Assembly: GCA_023664325.1 (NCBI GenBank)
Contig: JAMPFS010000039.1
Location: forward strand, 1 to 30,013
Source of the DNA: Clostridium sp.
Lineage (GTDB): Bacteria; Bacillota; Clostridia; Lachnospirales; Lachnospiraceae
Reading direction: 5' to 3'
Length of the DNA stretch: 30,013 nt
This document shows, piece by piece, positions 14,503-23,590 of the stretch (the first letter of the stretch is position 1; each line of letters starts with the position of its first letter). The notes beneath the pieces were generated by a model. The model saw only the letters and a list, made by a program, of their open reading frames with translations, was not told where the DNA came from and did not search any database. The position numbers were made by a program, and so were the translations under genes.

Positions 14503-15705
14503 TTAAAAATCCAATGCTTTGATATAGATGTTTTGAAATTCCGGCAGATTTGACAATTCAAAGCTTTTGGTTCTCCTGCAAAGCGCGTCATAATCTGCAA
14601 GCATTTCATTCTGCCTCTGTCCAACTGTATCCGATACTTGATCCCCGAAGGTTCCAAGCAGCTCCCTTGCGCCATTCAGCGAGGAATTGCCTGCCACAGT
14701 GACCTTTCCTTTCAAACTTTCCGGCAGCATGCGCACGGCAAAAGCATCTTTTACATCCATATAAAATCCAAGCCCTCCGCTTATATATACCCTTTCTATA
14801 TCATCACTGCCAATCCCTGCCTGTTCCATGAGGCACTGGACTCCTGCGAGGACTGCTCCTTTTGCCAGTTGGAAATTCCTGACATTTTCCTGGCGGATTA
14901 CAAAATTTTTATCAATGGCAATGCCTTTCCCGAAAAATGGTTCCGCAATTTTGCCGGAACGATCAATCAAATGCCTTTTCACACAATATGCGATAGCATG
15001 TATGCTGTCACTTCCGTATCTGGCGCCGGCAAGCACGTTGTCAAACACCGGTCCACAGGCTGTTGAGGCTGCAAGACCCTGCTTGTTATTGATTAACAGC
15101 ATTTCACCATTCGTTCCTAAATCAATCAGCAGATCATATGTTTCCTGCCGTCCTGACTTCAGATAATGTGCGCCCGTTAAAACGTCAGCGCCCACATAAG
15201 CAGAAAAACCGGGTGGATAAACCACCATGCATCTGTCACACCCTATATTTTCTGCCTGTAAGTTACCTGCTGTATCTTCTCTTTTGCAGTCTTCCCAGTT
15301 GACAACAATATCTTCTTCAAAATACTTCAAGTCCACCGGCAAAAAGGGTGCCGCTGCAAGCCCATTTACCGGAAGCCCACGCAAAATATGCTGCATCACT
15401 GTATTTCCGCTGATAATTATGTGGGTGATTTGCCTGCATTCTTCCCCCAGCCTATTCTTCAGTTCCCCAAAAAGCGCATCCCATACGATTTCTCCAAGCT
15501 TATTTAGCATATCAGGCTGTTCGACACAGTATTTGATTCTGGTAATGACATCTGCTCCATACCGGCATTGCGGATTTGCAAAAGAAAAAGACAGTAGTTC
15601 CTCTTTTGTCATCAGATTCAAACAGCTCACGGCAATGGTGGTGGAGCCTAAGTCCACGGCTGCGCCGATTTTCCCACCAAAAGCATTTTTATCCTGTTTT
15701 CGCAT
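14503..15705 (-). CDS. ASKHA-fold protein related to corrinoid-activating RACo (DUF4445), lacking the ferredoxin domain
   Basis: A 400-residue protein with the actin-like ATPase pattern: AAVDLGSTTIAVSCLNL near the N-terminus, ISGNTVMQHILRGLPVNGL, GADVLTGAHYL, DLLIDLGTNGEMLL, LAKGAVLAGVQCLM and VYISGGLGFYMD. This matches the C-terminal region of RACo-type proteins, which reactivate corrinoid enzymes using ATP. The N-terminal [2Fe-2S] ferredoxin domain of full-length RACo is missing, so electrons would have to come from elsewhere or the role differs. No methyltransferase or corrinoid protein is nearby. The ATG at 15705 is 12 bases from AGGAG, rather long; the only longer frame starts at TTG 15738 and overlaps the ilvA stop. 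It directly follows ilvA. Confidence 0.82.
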   Translation of the reverse strand: MRKQDKNAFGGKIGAAVDLGSTTIAVSCLNLMTKEELLSFSFANPQCRYGADVITRIKYCVEQPDMLNKLGEIVWDALFGELKNRLGEECRQITHIIISGNTVMQHILRGLPVNGLAAAPFLPVDLKYFEEDIVVNWEDCKREDTAGNLQAENIGCDRCMVVYPPGFSAYVGADVLTGAHYLKSGRQETYDLLIDLGTNGEMLLINNKQGLAASTACGPVFDNVLAGARYGSDSIHAIAYCVKRHLIDRSGKIAEPFFGKGIAIDKNFVIRQENVRNFQLAKGAVLAGVQCLMEQAGIGSDDIERVYISGGLGFYMDVKDAFAVRMLPESLKGKVTVAGNSSLNGARELLGTFGDQVSDTVGQRQNEMLADYDALCRRTKSFELSNLPEFQNIYIKALDF

Positions 15706-15734
15706 AACGCTGATACGCTCCTTTTTCTGATAAA

Positions 15735-16952
15735 TCAATAAATACTCTTGGGATTCTTTTCAAGCGGTCTGTACCCTTTTTCTGCCAATACATGGATAAT
15801 CTGTTCCTTATGCTCCGGTCCAAACGCCTCCATCGTAATGATTAATTCCACCGCTGCATTCCGGTTTAAGTTTACAAATTGGTTATGCTCAAGTTTGATA
15901 ATATTACCCTGTAATTCTGCAATAATGGAACTTACATTCATAAGCTCGCCCGGCTTGTCCGGAAGCAATACGGACACGGTAAAAATTCTGCTTCTCGCAA
16001 TCAAACCGTGCTGAACAACCGAAGCAAACGTAATGACATCCATGTTGCCACCGCTTAAAATGCTGACAACCTTTTTATCCTTAAATGGCAGTTTTTTTAC
16101 TGCCGCAGCCGTCAACAGCCCTGAATTTTCTACTAACATCTTATGATTTTCCAGCATGTCCAAAAATGCCACAATCAGTTCACTGTCATCCACCGTGATA
16201 ATCTCATCAATATTTTCTTTGATATATGGGAAAATATTGCTTCCCGGTGTTTTGACTGCTGTACCGTCTGCGATGGTATCTACCACCGGCAGGGTTGTGA
16301 CTTTTCCATTTTTCAATGACTCCCGCATGCAGGCAGCGCCGGAAGGTTCGACACCGATTACCTTGATATGGGGGTTTAACATTTTGGCAAGAGTGGATAC
16401 ACCGGTTGCCAGTCCACCGCCCCCAATCGGCACTAGGATATAGTCAACGGTTGGCAGCTCCTTAATAATTTCCATAGCAATGGAACCCTGTCCGCAGGCA
16501 ACGTCCAAATCATCAAACGGATGAATAAAAGTAAGCCCCTTGTCCTCTGCAAGCTCTAAGGCATACTGGCACGATTCATCATACACATCTCCATAAAGAA
16601 TGACTTCTGCGCCATAGGATTTTGTGCGGTTTACTTTAATCAACGGAGTCGTTGTAGGCATGACAATCGTGGCTTTTGCGCCATAGGCTTTCGCAGCAAA
16701 GGCTACACCCTGCGCATGGTTTCCCGCAGATGCAGTAATCAGTCCTTTGCACCGCTCCTCCTCCGACAACGTGGAAATCTTATAATATGCCCCCCGGATC
16801 TTATAAGCGCCTGTTACCTGAAGATTCTCGGGCTTTAGATAGACCTTGTTGCCGCTCTGTTCACTAAAAAAATCGCTGTAAATTAATTTTGTCTGGTTCA
16901 CGACCTTCTGCACGGTATTATAAGCTTCTTCAAATTTCTCCAATGTCAACAT
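15735..16952 (-). CDS. ilvA: Threonine ammonia-lyase (threonine dehydratase), single-ACT type
   Basis: A 405-residue fold-type II PLP enzyme that turns threonine into 2-oxobutanoate and ammonia. The PLP lysine is K51 in TGAYKIRGAYYK; ASAGNHAQGVA (about 74-84) and the phosphate-binding PIGGGGLATG (about 176-185) are intact. Residues about 326-405 form one ACT domain (FTVSVLLPDKPGELMNVSSII). This single-domain form (TIGR01127) is shorter than the two-domain biosynthetic IlvA and may be biosynthetic or catabolic (tdcB-like). No ilv genes are adjacent. The ATG at 16952 follows GGAGG by 8 bases. It starts 31 bases after ftsY in the same operon. Confidence 0.93.
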   Translation of the reverse strand: MLTLEKFEEAYNTVQKVVNQTKLIYSDFFSEQSGNKVYLKPENLQVTGAYKIRGAYYKISTLSEEERCKGLITASAGNHAQGVAFAAKAYGAKATIVMPTTTPLIKVNRTKSYGAEVILYGDVYDESCQYALELAEDKGLTFIHPFDDLDVACGQGSIAMEIIKELPTVDYILVPIGGGGLATGVSTLAKMLNPHIKVIGVEPSGAACMRESLKNGKVTTLPVVDTIADGTAVKTPGSNIFPYIKENIDEIITVDDSELIVAFLDMLENHKMLVENSGLLTAAAVKKLPFKDKKVVSILSGGNMDVITFASVVQHGLIARSRIFTVSVLLPDKPGELMNVSSIIAELQGNIIKLEHNQFVNLNRNAAVELIITMEAFGPEHKEQIIHVLAEKGYRPLEKNPKSIY

Positions 16953-16982
16953 TTTCTTTTCCTCCGTTTATTTGATATGATA

Positions 16983-18095
16983 TTATTGTTCGTCTTTCTT
17001 GTCATCCGGTATCAAAATCTCTATATCCGACCTGATATCCATATCCGAAAACAGGGCATTTACATAGGACTGCGGATCAAATTTCTGCAAATCGTCAATC
17101 TGTTCCCCCACACCAATATATTTAACCGGCACATTCAGCTCTGACTGGATGGCAATTGCAATGCCGCCTTTGGCAGTACCGTCGAGTTTCGTTAAAATGA
17201 TACCGTCAATCCGGGTAACGGAAGAAAACTGCCTTGCCTGCTCTAAGGCATTTTGTCCGGTCGAACCATCTAATACAATTAATGTCTCCAAATGCGCATC
17301 ACTGTATTCCCGCTCAATAATCCGTTTCATCTTTGAAAGCTCATCCATCAGGTTCTTTTTATTATGGAGCCTTCCTGCGGTATCTACAAGCAGAATGTCC
17401 ACATCCCTCGCTGCTGCCGCTTTTACCGCATCAAATGTAACCGCAGCCGGATCGGAGCCTTCCTGCTGGGAAATAATCTCCACTCCCGCTCTGTTCGCCC
17501 ATGTCTTTAGCTGGTCAATTGCCGCTGCGCGAAACGTATCTGCTGCGCACATCATAACACGTTTTCCGCATTTCTTATACTGTGCTGCCAGTTTTCCGAT
17601 AGAGGTGGTTTTTCCAACCCCATTTACACCGATAATCAGCATAACCGTTTTCCGGTTCTCAAAATCATAAGCAGATTCATCCACCTGCATCTGATCCCTG
17701 ATGATATTGATAACCAGTTCCCTGCAGTCTTCCGTCTCCTTGATATGATTTTTCTTTACCAGTTCTTTTAAATTGTCAATAATCCGTTCCGTGGTATCCA
17801 GCCCTAAATCAGCCATAATCAGGGTTTCTTCCAGCTCATCATAAAAATCATCATCAATCGAAGAAAAACCTTTAAACAGGTTATCAAAACTTTCATTGAT
17901 GCTGTTCCGGGTTTTAGTAAGACCTGTTTTCAAACGGCTAAAAAATCCTTTTTCCTTTTCAGGCTCTGTCTGCTCGTCCATATCAGTTGTTGTTCTTTCT
18001 TCCTGCTCCGGCTCCGCATTCTCCTTTTCCATCTGTTCCGGTAAAAGTTCCTCTGCTTGCTCTTCCTTCTTGTTCTTTTTGAAAAAATCAAACAT
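16983..18095 (-). CDS. ftsY: FtsY, signal recognition particle receptor GTPase
   Basis: A 370-residue GTPase that docks SRP-ribosome complexes at the membrane. The first about 55 residues are an acidic A domain (EEQAEELLPEQMEKENAEPEQEE). The N domain follows (FSRLKTGLTKTRNSINESFDNLF). The G domain has GVNGVGKTTSIGKLAAQY, DTFRAAAIDQL, LLVDTAGRLHNKKNLMDEL, TKLDGTAKGG and GVGEQIDDLQKFD. The ATG at 18095 is 9 bases from AGGGAG; the ATG at 18104 touches that site. It follows smc by 20 bases, the usual order in Firmicutes. The common downstream ylxM-ffh pair is replaced here by ilvA. Confidence 0.97.
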   Translation of the reverse strand: MFDFFKKNKKEEQAEELLPEQMEKENAEPEQEERTTTDMDEQTEPEKEKGFFSRLKTGLTKTRNSINESFDNLFKGFSSIDDDFYDELEETLIMADLGLDTTERIIDNLKELVKKNHIKETEDCRELVINIIRDQMQVDESAYDFENRKTVMLIIGVNGVGKTTSIGKLAAQYKKCGKRVMMCAADTFRAAAIDQLKTWANRAGVEIISQQEGSDPAAVTFDAVKAAAARDVDILLVDTAGRLHNKKNLMDELSKMKRIIEREYSDAHLETLIVLDGSTGQNALEQARQFSSVTRIDGIILTKLDGTAKGGIAIAIQSELNVPVKYIGVGEQIDDLQKFDPQSYVNALFSDMDIRSDIEILIPDDKKDEQ

Positions 18096-18115
18096 ATCTA
18101 TCATCTCCCTCTAAG

Positions 18116-21100
18116 CTAATCGTCCAGTTCATTCTCAATCAGATTCACCGATACAAGTGTGGAAACACCTTTTTCCTGCATTGTGATACCATATAACACA
18201 TCTGCTGCCTCCATCGTTCCCTTTCTATGGGTGATAACAATAAACTGGGTATCTTTGGTAAGCTTGTTTAAGTACTTTGCATATCTGGTTACATTGGAAT
18301 CATCCAATGCCGCTTCAATCTCATCCAGAAGACAGAACGGAGACGGCTTTAAACTCTGGATTGCAAACAGCAGCGCAATGGCGGATAACGATTTTTCACC
18401 ACCGGATAACTGCATCATATTCTGAAGTTTCTTTCCCGGCGGCTGTGCGATAATACGGATTCCCGCCTCCAATATATCATCATCATCCACAAGCTCTAAG
18501 GTTGCCTTGCCGCCACCAAACAGCTCCCGGAACACTTTATCAAACATCACCTGGATTTCATTAAATTTCTCCTCAAACTGGGTACGCATGGCTGTATCTA
18601 ATTCCGCAATGATTTGCAGCAGATTTTCTTCTGCCTTTACAATATCATCATGCTGCCCTCTTAAAAATTCATAGCGCTGTGAAACAACCTTGTAGTCCTC
18701 AATTGCATTGACATTGACATCCCCGAGCGCTTTAATTTTCGCCTTTACCGCAGTTACTTCTCGCTTTAAGGCATCTAAATCATGCAGGGTTTCATCCTTT
18801 AATTCTGCTGCGCTCTGATAGGTAAGCTCATACTCCTCCCACATATACTTGCTGAGATTATCTGACTGCTCCGTGATTTTCTCCACCTGACCCTGTAATT
18901 TGAAGGCTGATTTTTCAAGCTTTGTGATCTCTTCATTCAGGGATTCCCTCCTGCCGAAAAATTCTTTATGCTTCGTGCTTAACTCCTCTTTATCGGACAT
19001 ATTTTTATCCAGTTCCTTCTGTAATTCCTGGATTTTGCGCTTGTCCGTGTCAATCAGCAGCTTAAAATGATTGATTTTTGCCACTAATTCCTCAACCGCC
19101 TTTCCCGAATCACTCATCTGGGAACGGTATAACTCTAATTCTTCTTTTAACTTATTCTCCTCTGCCCGAATACGGCGGAGATTTTCTATCAGAAAATCAT
19201 CCTGCTGCTTCATCGTATTAAATGCAAGCATCAGCTCCGAAACTTTTTCGTTTGATACCTTAAGCTCCTCTTTCTTTGAGTCAACCTGATCTTCTAAACT
19301 CTTAATCCGCTCCTCCAATGCTTTTTTTGCCTGTTCTGCCTGCTTATGATTTTCATAAAGCTCGTTTTTATTGTTGTTAATTTCTTCGATCTGCGCTTCC
19401 AATTCTTTGTTCTCTTTATTGACAGAGGCAAATGCATTCGCTGTTTCCGATAAATTTTTGGAAACCTGTTCTATGCTCATGGTAACGGTATTCTTCTGAA
19501 GATACAGCTCCTGAAGCTTTAAATTCATATCCTCCTTGTCTCTTTTTAACTGCTCCCTGACCGTCCGAAGTTCCTTTTCTTCCCTTGTTGCATTTACAAT
19601 CTCATTGTTAATCTCAGAAAGCACTTTATTTAGCTCATCTAATTCACGTTTCCGCCCCAGCAGGTTGGATGAATTTTTAAATGCGCCACCGGTCATGGCT
19701 CCGCCAGGGGTTAAAAGTTCTCCCTCTTTGGTAACAATGCGGAGGCTCTGGTTGAATTTCTTATTTACGGCAATCGCATGGTCGATGGTATCCACCACTA
19801 AAATTCTGCCCAGCAAATGGTTTGTCACCGCATTATATTTGTCGTGAACACGAACCAGATCCTTCGCAAGTCCGATTACCCCCGGCTCCTTTAATGCATC
19901 CTTTTGTGAAAACTCATTCCTGTTTCCACCGATCGTCGTGAGCGGCAAAAAGGTTGCCCGTCCAAAGCGGTTCTTCTTCAGGAACTGAATTAATTTTTTT
20001 GCCGTATTTTCATTATCCGTGACAATATTCTGAATACTGCCTCCCAAAGCCGTTTCCACCGCCACTTCATATTCTTTATTTACCTGGATAATATCTGCCA
20101 CGACGCCGATAATACCGGGATTACTCACCTTTTGCTCCATGACACGCTTAATGGAATTACCGTATCCGTCATAGCGTTCCGTGATATTTCTCAATGCCTC
20201 TAATTTTGATTTCACACTGCTATACTCATTATTGACTTCAAATAGACGTTTTTTATTTTCATTGGTTGCAATGGTATTGACATCCAGACCGGCATCTGTC
20301 TTTTGCAGATTTTCAAGTAATGCCGCAACTGTGCTTTCAATCTCTGTCAATGTTTGATTGTGCTTATCATATTCTTCCCTGTCCTTCTCCTCATCCGACT
20401 TAAACTGAAGGAAACGCTGATTAAGCTGGGTTTTCCGGTAACTGATATTTTCAAGCATGGTGTCATAACGGCCAACCTTTGCCTTTAGGTTTGCCCCATC
20501 ATTCAGGTATTCAATAATATCTGCCTTGCTTTTTTCAATTTCTTCCTCGAGTTTTTCAATCTCCTCCTCGATTCCCTCGCTGACTTCACGGGCTTCCTCC
20601 ACTACATCATCCGCACTGTCCATTTTCTCATCTAATACGGCTTTCTTTTCCTGAAATCCTTTCTTTTCTTCTGCCTGGGCAGCCAGTGACTGGTTGATGC
20701 GGTCAATCTGCTCACTCATATGTACATCCGTGGATTTGGCACCCTCTATTTTCTGGTTCAGTACATTGACCTCTCCCTCGTTACGTTCATTTTGAATCTT
20801 TAACTCGTTAATCCTGTTACGGTGTTCATCAATAGACTGATTACACTGTTCTAATACCGTCTCAATCCTCTCGTATTCATTTTTGGTCTGTAAAAACTCA
20901 TCCGTAAGGCGCTGCTGATCTTCCTCTACAATATGAAGCCGCTCCTCATTTTCTTTTAAAACCGTCTCGATTTTTTCATTCTCTAACAAAAATACATTGA
21001 CATCAAAGCGTTTCAGTTCACCTTTGTATAAGAGGTATCTTTTAGCCACCTCGGACTGTTTTTCCAATGGGCCGACCTGTTTTTCCAACTCGGACAAAAT

Positions 21101-21679
21101 ATCGTTGACACGGCTTAAATTTTCCCGTTCTGCCGCCAGTGATTTTTCTGTGGCAGCTTTATTCTTTTTATATTTTACAATCCCTGCTGCCTCATCAAAA
21201 AGCTCACGGCGTTCCTCCGGCTTTCCGGAGAGAATTTTTTCCACCTGGCCTTGTCCGATAATCGAATAGCCCTCTTTGCCAATACCCGTATCAAAGAACA
21301 GCGAATGTACATCTTTCAAACGGCTTACGGTGCCATTGATCAGATATTCGCTTTCCCCTGACCGGTATACCCGCCTTGCAACGGTTACCTCCTCATAATC
21401 AATGGGCAGAGAGTGATCGCTGTTATCCAGCGTGATGGCAACATAGGCAGAACCGTGAGGTTTTCTCACTTCGGTTCCTGCAAAAATAACATCCTCCATC
21501 TTCGCGCCACGAAGCTGTTTGGCGCTCTGTTCACCGAGCACCCAGCGCACAGCATCACCGACATTACTCTTTCCGCTTCCGTTTGGCCCCACAATACCGG
21601 TAATTCCCTTATTAAATTCAAATACAATCCGGTTGGCAAAGGACTTAAATCCATACACCTCTATACTCTTTAAATACAT
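18116..21679 (-). CDS. smc: SMC chromosome condensation ATPase
   Basis: A 1187-residue SMC protein, full length for Firmicutes, which extrudes DNA loops with ScpA and ScpB. The N-terminal head has Walker A GPNGSGKSN (31-39) and the Q-loop region GIGKEGYSIIGQGQVEKIL. Two long coiled coils flank a hinge at about 505-670 (GIIGVVADIIQVNKEYEVAVETALGG, GGAMTGG). The C-terminal head has signature LSGGEKS (1091-1097) and Walker B FCLLDEIEAALDD (from 1115). The ATG at 21679 follows AGGAG by 6 bases. It lies 19 bases after rnc and 20 bases before ftsY, the conserved rnc-smc-ftsY order. scpA and scpB are not in the window. Confidence 0.98.
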   Translation of the reverse strand: MYLKSIEVYGFKSFANRIVFEFNKGITGIVGPNGSGKSNVGDAVRWVLGEQSAKQLRGAKMEDVIFAGTEVRKPHGSAYVAITLDNSDHSLPIDYEEVTVARRVYRSGESEYLINGTVSRLKDVHSLFFDTGIGKEGYSIIGQGQVEKILSGKPEERRELFDEAAGIVKYKKNKAATEKSLAAERENLSRVNDILSELEKQVGPLEKQSEVAKRYLLYKGELKRFDVNVFLLENEKIETVLKENEERLHIVEEDQQRLTDEFLQTKNEYERIETVLEQCNQSIDEHRNRINELKIQNERNEGEVNVLNQKIEGAKSTDVHMSEQIDRINQSLAAQAEEKKGFQEKKAVLDEKMDSADDVVEEAREVSEGIEEEIEKLEEEIEKSKADIIEYLNDGANLKAKVGRYDTMLENISYRKTQLNQRFLQFKSDEEKDREEYDKHNQTLTEIESTVAALLENLQKTDAGLDVNTIATNENKKRLFEVNNEYSSVKSKLEALRNITERYDGYGNSIKRVMEQKVSNPGIIGVVADIIQVNKEYEVAVETALGGSIQNIVTDNENTAKKLIQFLKKNRFGRATFLPLTTIGGNRNEFSQKDALKEPGVIGLAKDLVRVHDKYNAVTNHLLGRILVVDTIDHAIAVNKKFNQSLRIVTKEGELLTPGGAMTGGAFKNSSNLLGRKRELDELNKVLSEINNEIVNATREEKELRTVREQLKRDKEDMNLKLQELYLQKNTVTMSIEQVSKNLSETANAFASVNKENKELEAQIEEINNNKNELYENHKQAEQAKKALEERIKSLEDQVDSKKEELKVSNEKVSELMLAFNTMKQQDDFLIENLRRIRAEENKLKEELELYRSQMSDSGKAVEELVAKINHFKLLIDTDKRKIQELQKELDKNMSDKEELSTKHKEFFGRRESLNEEITKLEKSAFKLQGQVEKITEQSDNLSKYMWEEYELTYQSAAELKDETLHDLDALKREVTAVKAKIKALGDVNVNAIEDYKVVSQRYEFLRGQHDDIVKAEENLLQIIAELDTAMRTQFEEKFNEIQVMFDKVFRELFGGGKATLELVDDDDILEAGIRIIAQPPGKKLQNMMQLSGGEKSLSAIALLFAIQSLKPSPFCLLDEIEAALDDSNVTRYAKYLNKLTKDTQFIVITHRKGTMEAADVLYGITMQEKGVSTLVSVNLIENELDD

Positions 21680-21698
21680 AAAAATCTCCTATCAAAAA

Positions 21699-22385
21699 TC
21701 ACGGCTCTTTTAATTGCAATATTGCCTGATACGCCGCCATCTGCTCTGCATTTTTCTTGGAACTGCCCTCTCCGGTGGCAAGCTGTTTCCCATCAACCAG
21801 AACCTTCGTCACAAAACATTTATTATGATCGGGACCTCTCTCCTCAAGAATTTCATAGGTCACAGAACCCTTACCATTCTTCTGTACCATTTCCTGAAGA
21901 ATGGTTTTCGCATCATAAAACAGCTGCTTACTCTCGATATCTGTCATCAAAAAAGCATACACATAGCGCTTTGCCGGTTCCATGCCCCCATCTAAATAAA
22001 TGGCGCCTAAGACGGACTCAAACAAATCACACAAAATAGAATTCCGGTTTCTGCCACCGGTTAGTTCCTCTCCTTTGGAAAGCAGAACAAAATCTCCATA
22101 GCCTAACTGCTTTGAAACACTGGAAAGCGTATACTCACAGACAATGGAGGCGCGCAGCTTGGTAAGCTTTCCCTCCGGCATATCCCCATAATGTTCATAG
22201 AGGTATTCACTGGAAATCAGCTCTAATACTGCATCCCCTAAAAATTCCAGCCGTTCATAGCTCTTATGACCTTTTATCTTAATCTCATTTACATACGAGC
22301 TATGGCTCATCGCCTGTTTTAAAAGTGATTTATCTTTAAATACATAACCAATATTTTTTTCAATCGCTGACTCATCATACTTCAT
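21699..22385 (-). CDS. rnc: Ribonuclease III
   Basis: A 228-residue double-stranded-RNA endonuclease acting in rRNA and mRNA maturation. The catalytic domain has the signature ERLEFLGDAVLEL with E47 and D51 and the second acidic pair D120 and E123 (CDLFESVLGAIYLDGG). The dsRNA-binding domain is at about 158-226 (GSVTYEILEERGPDHNKCFVTKVLVDGK, GEGSSKKNAEQMAAYQAI). The ATG at 22385 overlaps the plsX stop by 11 bases and has only a distant AGGAAAG, so translation probably depends on coupling; an ATG at 22409 would add eight residues but lacks any ribosome binding site. Confidence 0.96.
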   Translation of the reverse strand: MKYDESAIEKNIGYVFKDKSLLKQAMSHSSYVNEIKIKGHKSYERLEFLGDAVLELISSEYLYEHYGDMPEGKLTKLRASIVCEYTLSSVSKQLGYGDFVLLSKGEELTGGRNRNSILCDLFESVLGAIYLDGGMEPAKRYVYAFLMTDIESKQLFYDAKTILQEMVQKNGKGSVTYEILEERGPDHNKCFVTKVLVDGKQLATGEGSSKKNAEQMAAYQAILQLKEP

Positions 22386-23409
22386 TATGCTGTTCTTCTT
22401 TCCTGTCATTTAATAAATAATTCCTGATTTTTCCGTTGATATCCTGCTTCTTAAAGGTCTCAACCTGAAATAGTGCATTTTTCACTTCTTTGCTGGTTGC
22501 GCTGCCATGAATCTTTACCACAAGATTATTCAATCCAAGAAGCGGCGCGCCGCCATACTCTGTCGCATCAAATGTTTTTAATGTCTTCTTAAGCTGTGGC
22601 TTTACCAATGCCGCCCCTGCTGTAGATAGGAAAGTGGCAGTCATGCCTTCCTTGATCTTGTCAATCAGCGCTGCGGCTAACCCCTCCGTAAGCTTGAGCA
22701 TAACATTTCCCACAAATGCCTCTGTGACAACCACATCCGCAGCGCCATATGGAAAATCCCTTGCCTCAAGGCTTCCTATAAAATTAATATCTTTACATTC
22801 CTTTAACAGCGGAAATGTCTCTTTCACCAATGCATTTCCCTTCTCTTCCTCTGCACCGATATTCACAAGACCAACCCTGGGATTTTTCACCCCGATCACA
22901 TGCTCCATATAAATCGAGCCCATTTTCGCAAACTGCACTAAATGGGAAGCTCTCGCATCCACGTTCGCCCCACAATCCACCAGCAGGGCAACACCATTAA
23001 TGGTAGGAACAATCGGTGCAAGAGGCGCCCGTTCAATTCCCTTCATACGTCCGATAATTGCCTGACCGCCAACTAAAACAGCTCCGGAATTTCCCGGAGA
23101 CACAAAGCCATCTGCCTTCCCTTCTTTTAACATGCGAAGTCCCACTACCATAGAGGAATCTTTCCTTTTCTTAATTGCCATAACCGGTGCATCATGACAG
23201 GTGATTTCATCCGGTGCATGCACTACCTCAATCTGACTGGCAGGATATTCATACTTTGCAAGCTCTTCCTTAATGGCATCCTCTTTTCCGACAATATATA
23301 CAAATAATTCCGGTTTCTCTTTTACGGCATTTACAGCCCCAAGTACCATTTCGCCTGGAGAATGATCCCCTCCCATTGCATCTAATATCACCTTTGTAAC
23401 CTCTGACAT
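22375..23409 (-). CDS. plsX: PlsX, phosphate acyltransferase
   Basis: A 344-residue enzyme that makes acyl-phosphate from acyl-ACP for the PlsY step of phospholipid synthesis. The N-terminus VILDAMGGDHSPGEMVLGAV is diagnostic, as are GKADGFVSPGNSGAVLVGG, LLVDCGANVDARASHLVQFA and GFVGNVMLKLTEG-like VVTEAFVGNVMLKLTEGLA. The ATG at 23409 follows GGAGG by 6 bases. A strong TTGTCA/TATAGT promoter lies about 80 bases upstream, giving a leader of about 73 nt with a small CCTGT/ACAGG hairpin. In most Firmicutes acpP sits between plsX and rnc; here plsX and rnc overlap directly. No FapR-like operator was recognised. Confidence 0.96.
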   Translation of the reverse strand: MSEVTKVILDAMGGDHSPGEMVLGAVNAVKEKPELFVYIVGKEDAIKEELAKYEYPASQIEVVHAPDEITCHDAPVMAIKKRKDSSMVVGLRMLKEGKADGFVSPGNSGAVLVGGQAIIGRMKGIERAPLAPIVPTINGVALLVDCGANVDARASHLVQFAKMGSIYMEHVIGVKNPRVGLVNIGAEEEKGNALVKETFPLLKECKDINFIGSLEARDFPYGAADVVVTEAFVGNVMLKLTEGLAAALIDKIKEGMTATFLSTAGAALVKPQLKKTLKTFDATEYGGAPLLGLNNLVVKIHGSATSKEVKNALFQVETFKKQDINGKIRNYLLNDRKEEQHNEV

Positions 23410-23488
23410 ACCAGTCCTCCATTTCTCACCTGTTTGATACAGGCATAAACTACACACATACTATATTTGAGCATAAAATAACATGGTT

Positions 23489-23517
23489 ACTATACCACAA
23501 AACTATTTTGTTGACAA
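23489..23517 (-). promoter_or_regulatory. SigA promoter of the plsX-rnc-smc-ftsY operon
   Basis: On the minus strand: TTGTCA (23517-23512), 17-base spacer, TATAGT (23494-23489), start of transcription near 23482. It begins immediately after the terminator of the transporter gene, so it drives the housekeeping operon independently. Confidence 0.82.
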
Positions 23518-23520
23518 TAA

Positions 23521-23567
23521 AAGGAGCTGCTGCATAATTTAAAATGCTTCTCCCATGCAGCAACTCC
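23521..23567 (-). terminator. Intrinsic terminator of the OFA transporter gene
   Basis: On the minus strand AGGAGTTGCTGCAT (23567-23554) pairs with ATGCAGCAGCTCCT (23534-23521), 14 bp with one G-U pair and a 19-nt loop, followed by TTTTATTGT. It lies 24 bases beyond the transporter stop codon. Confidence 0.88.
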
Positions 23568-23590
23568 TCCTATAAAACAGAATATGAAAA

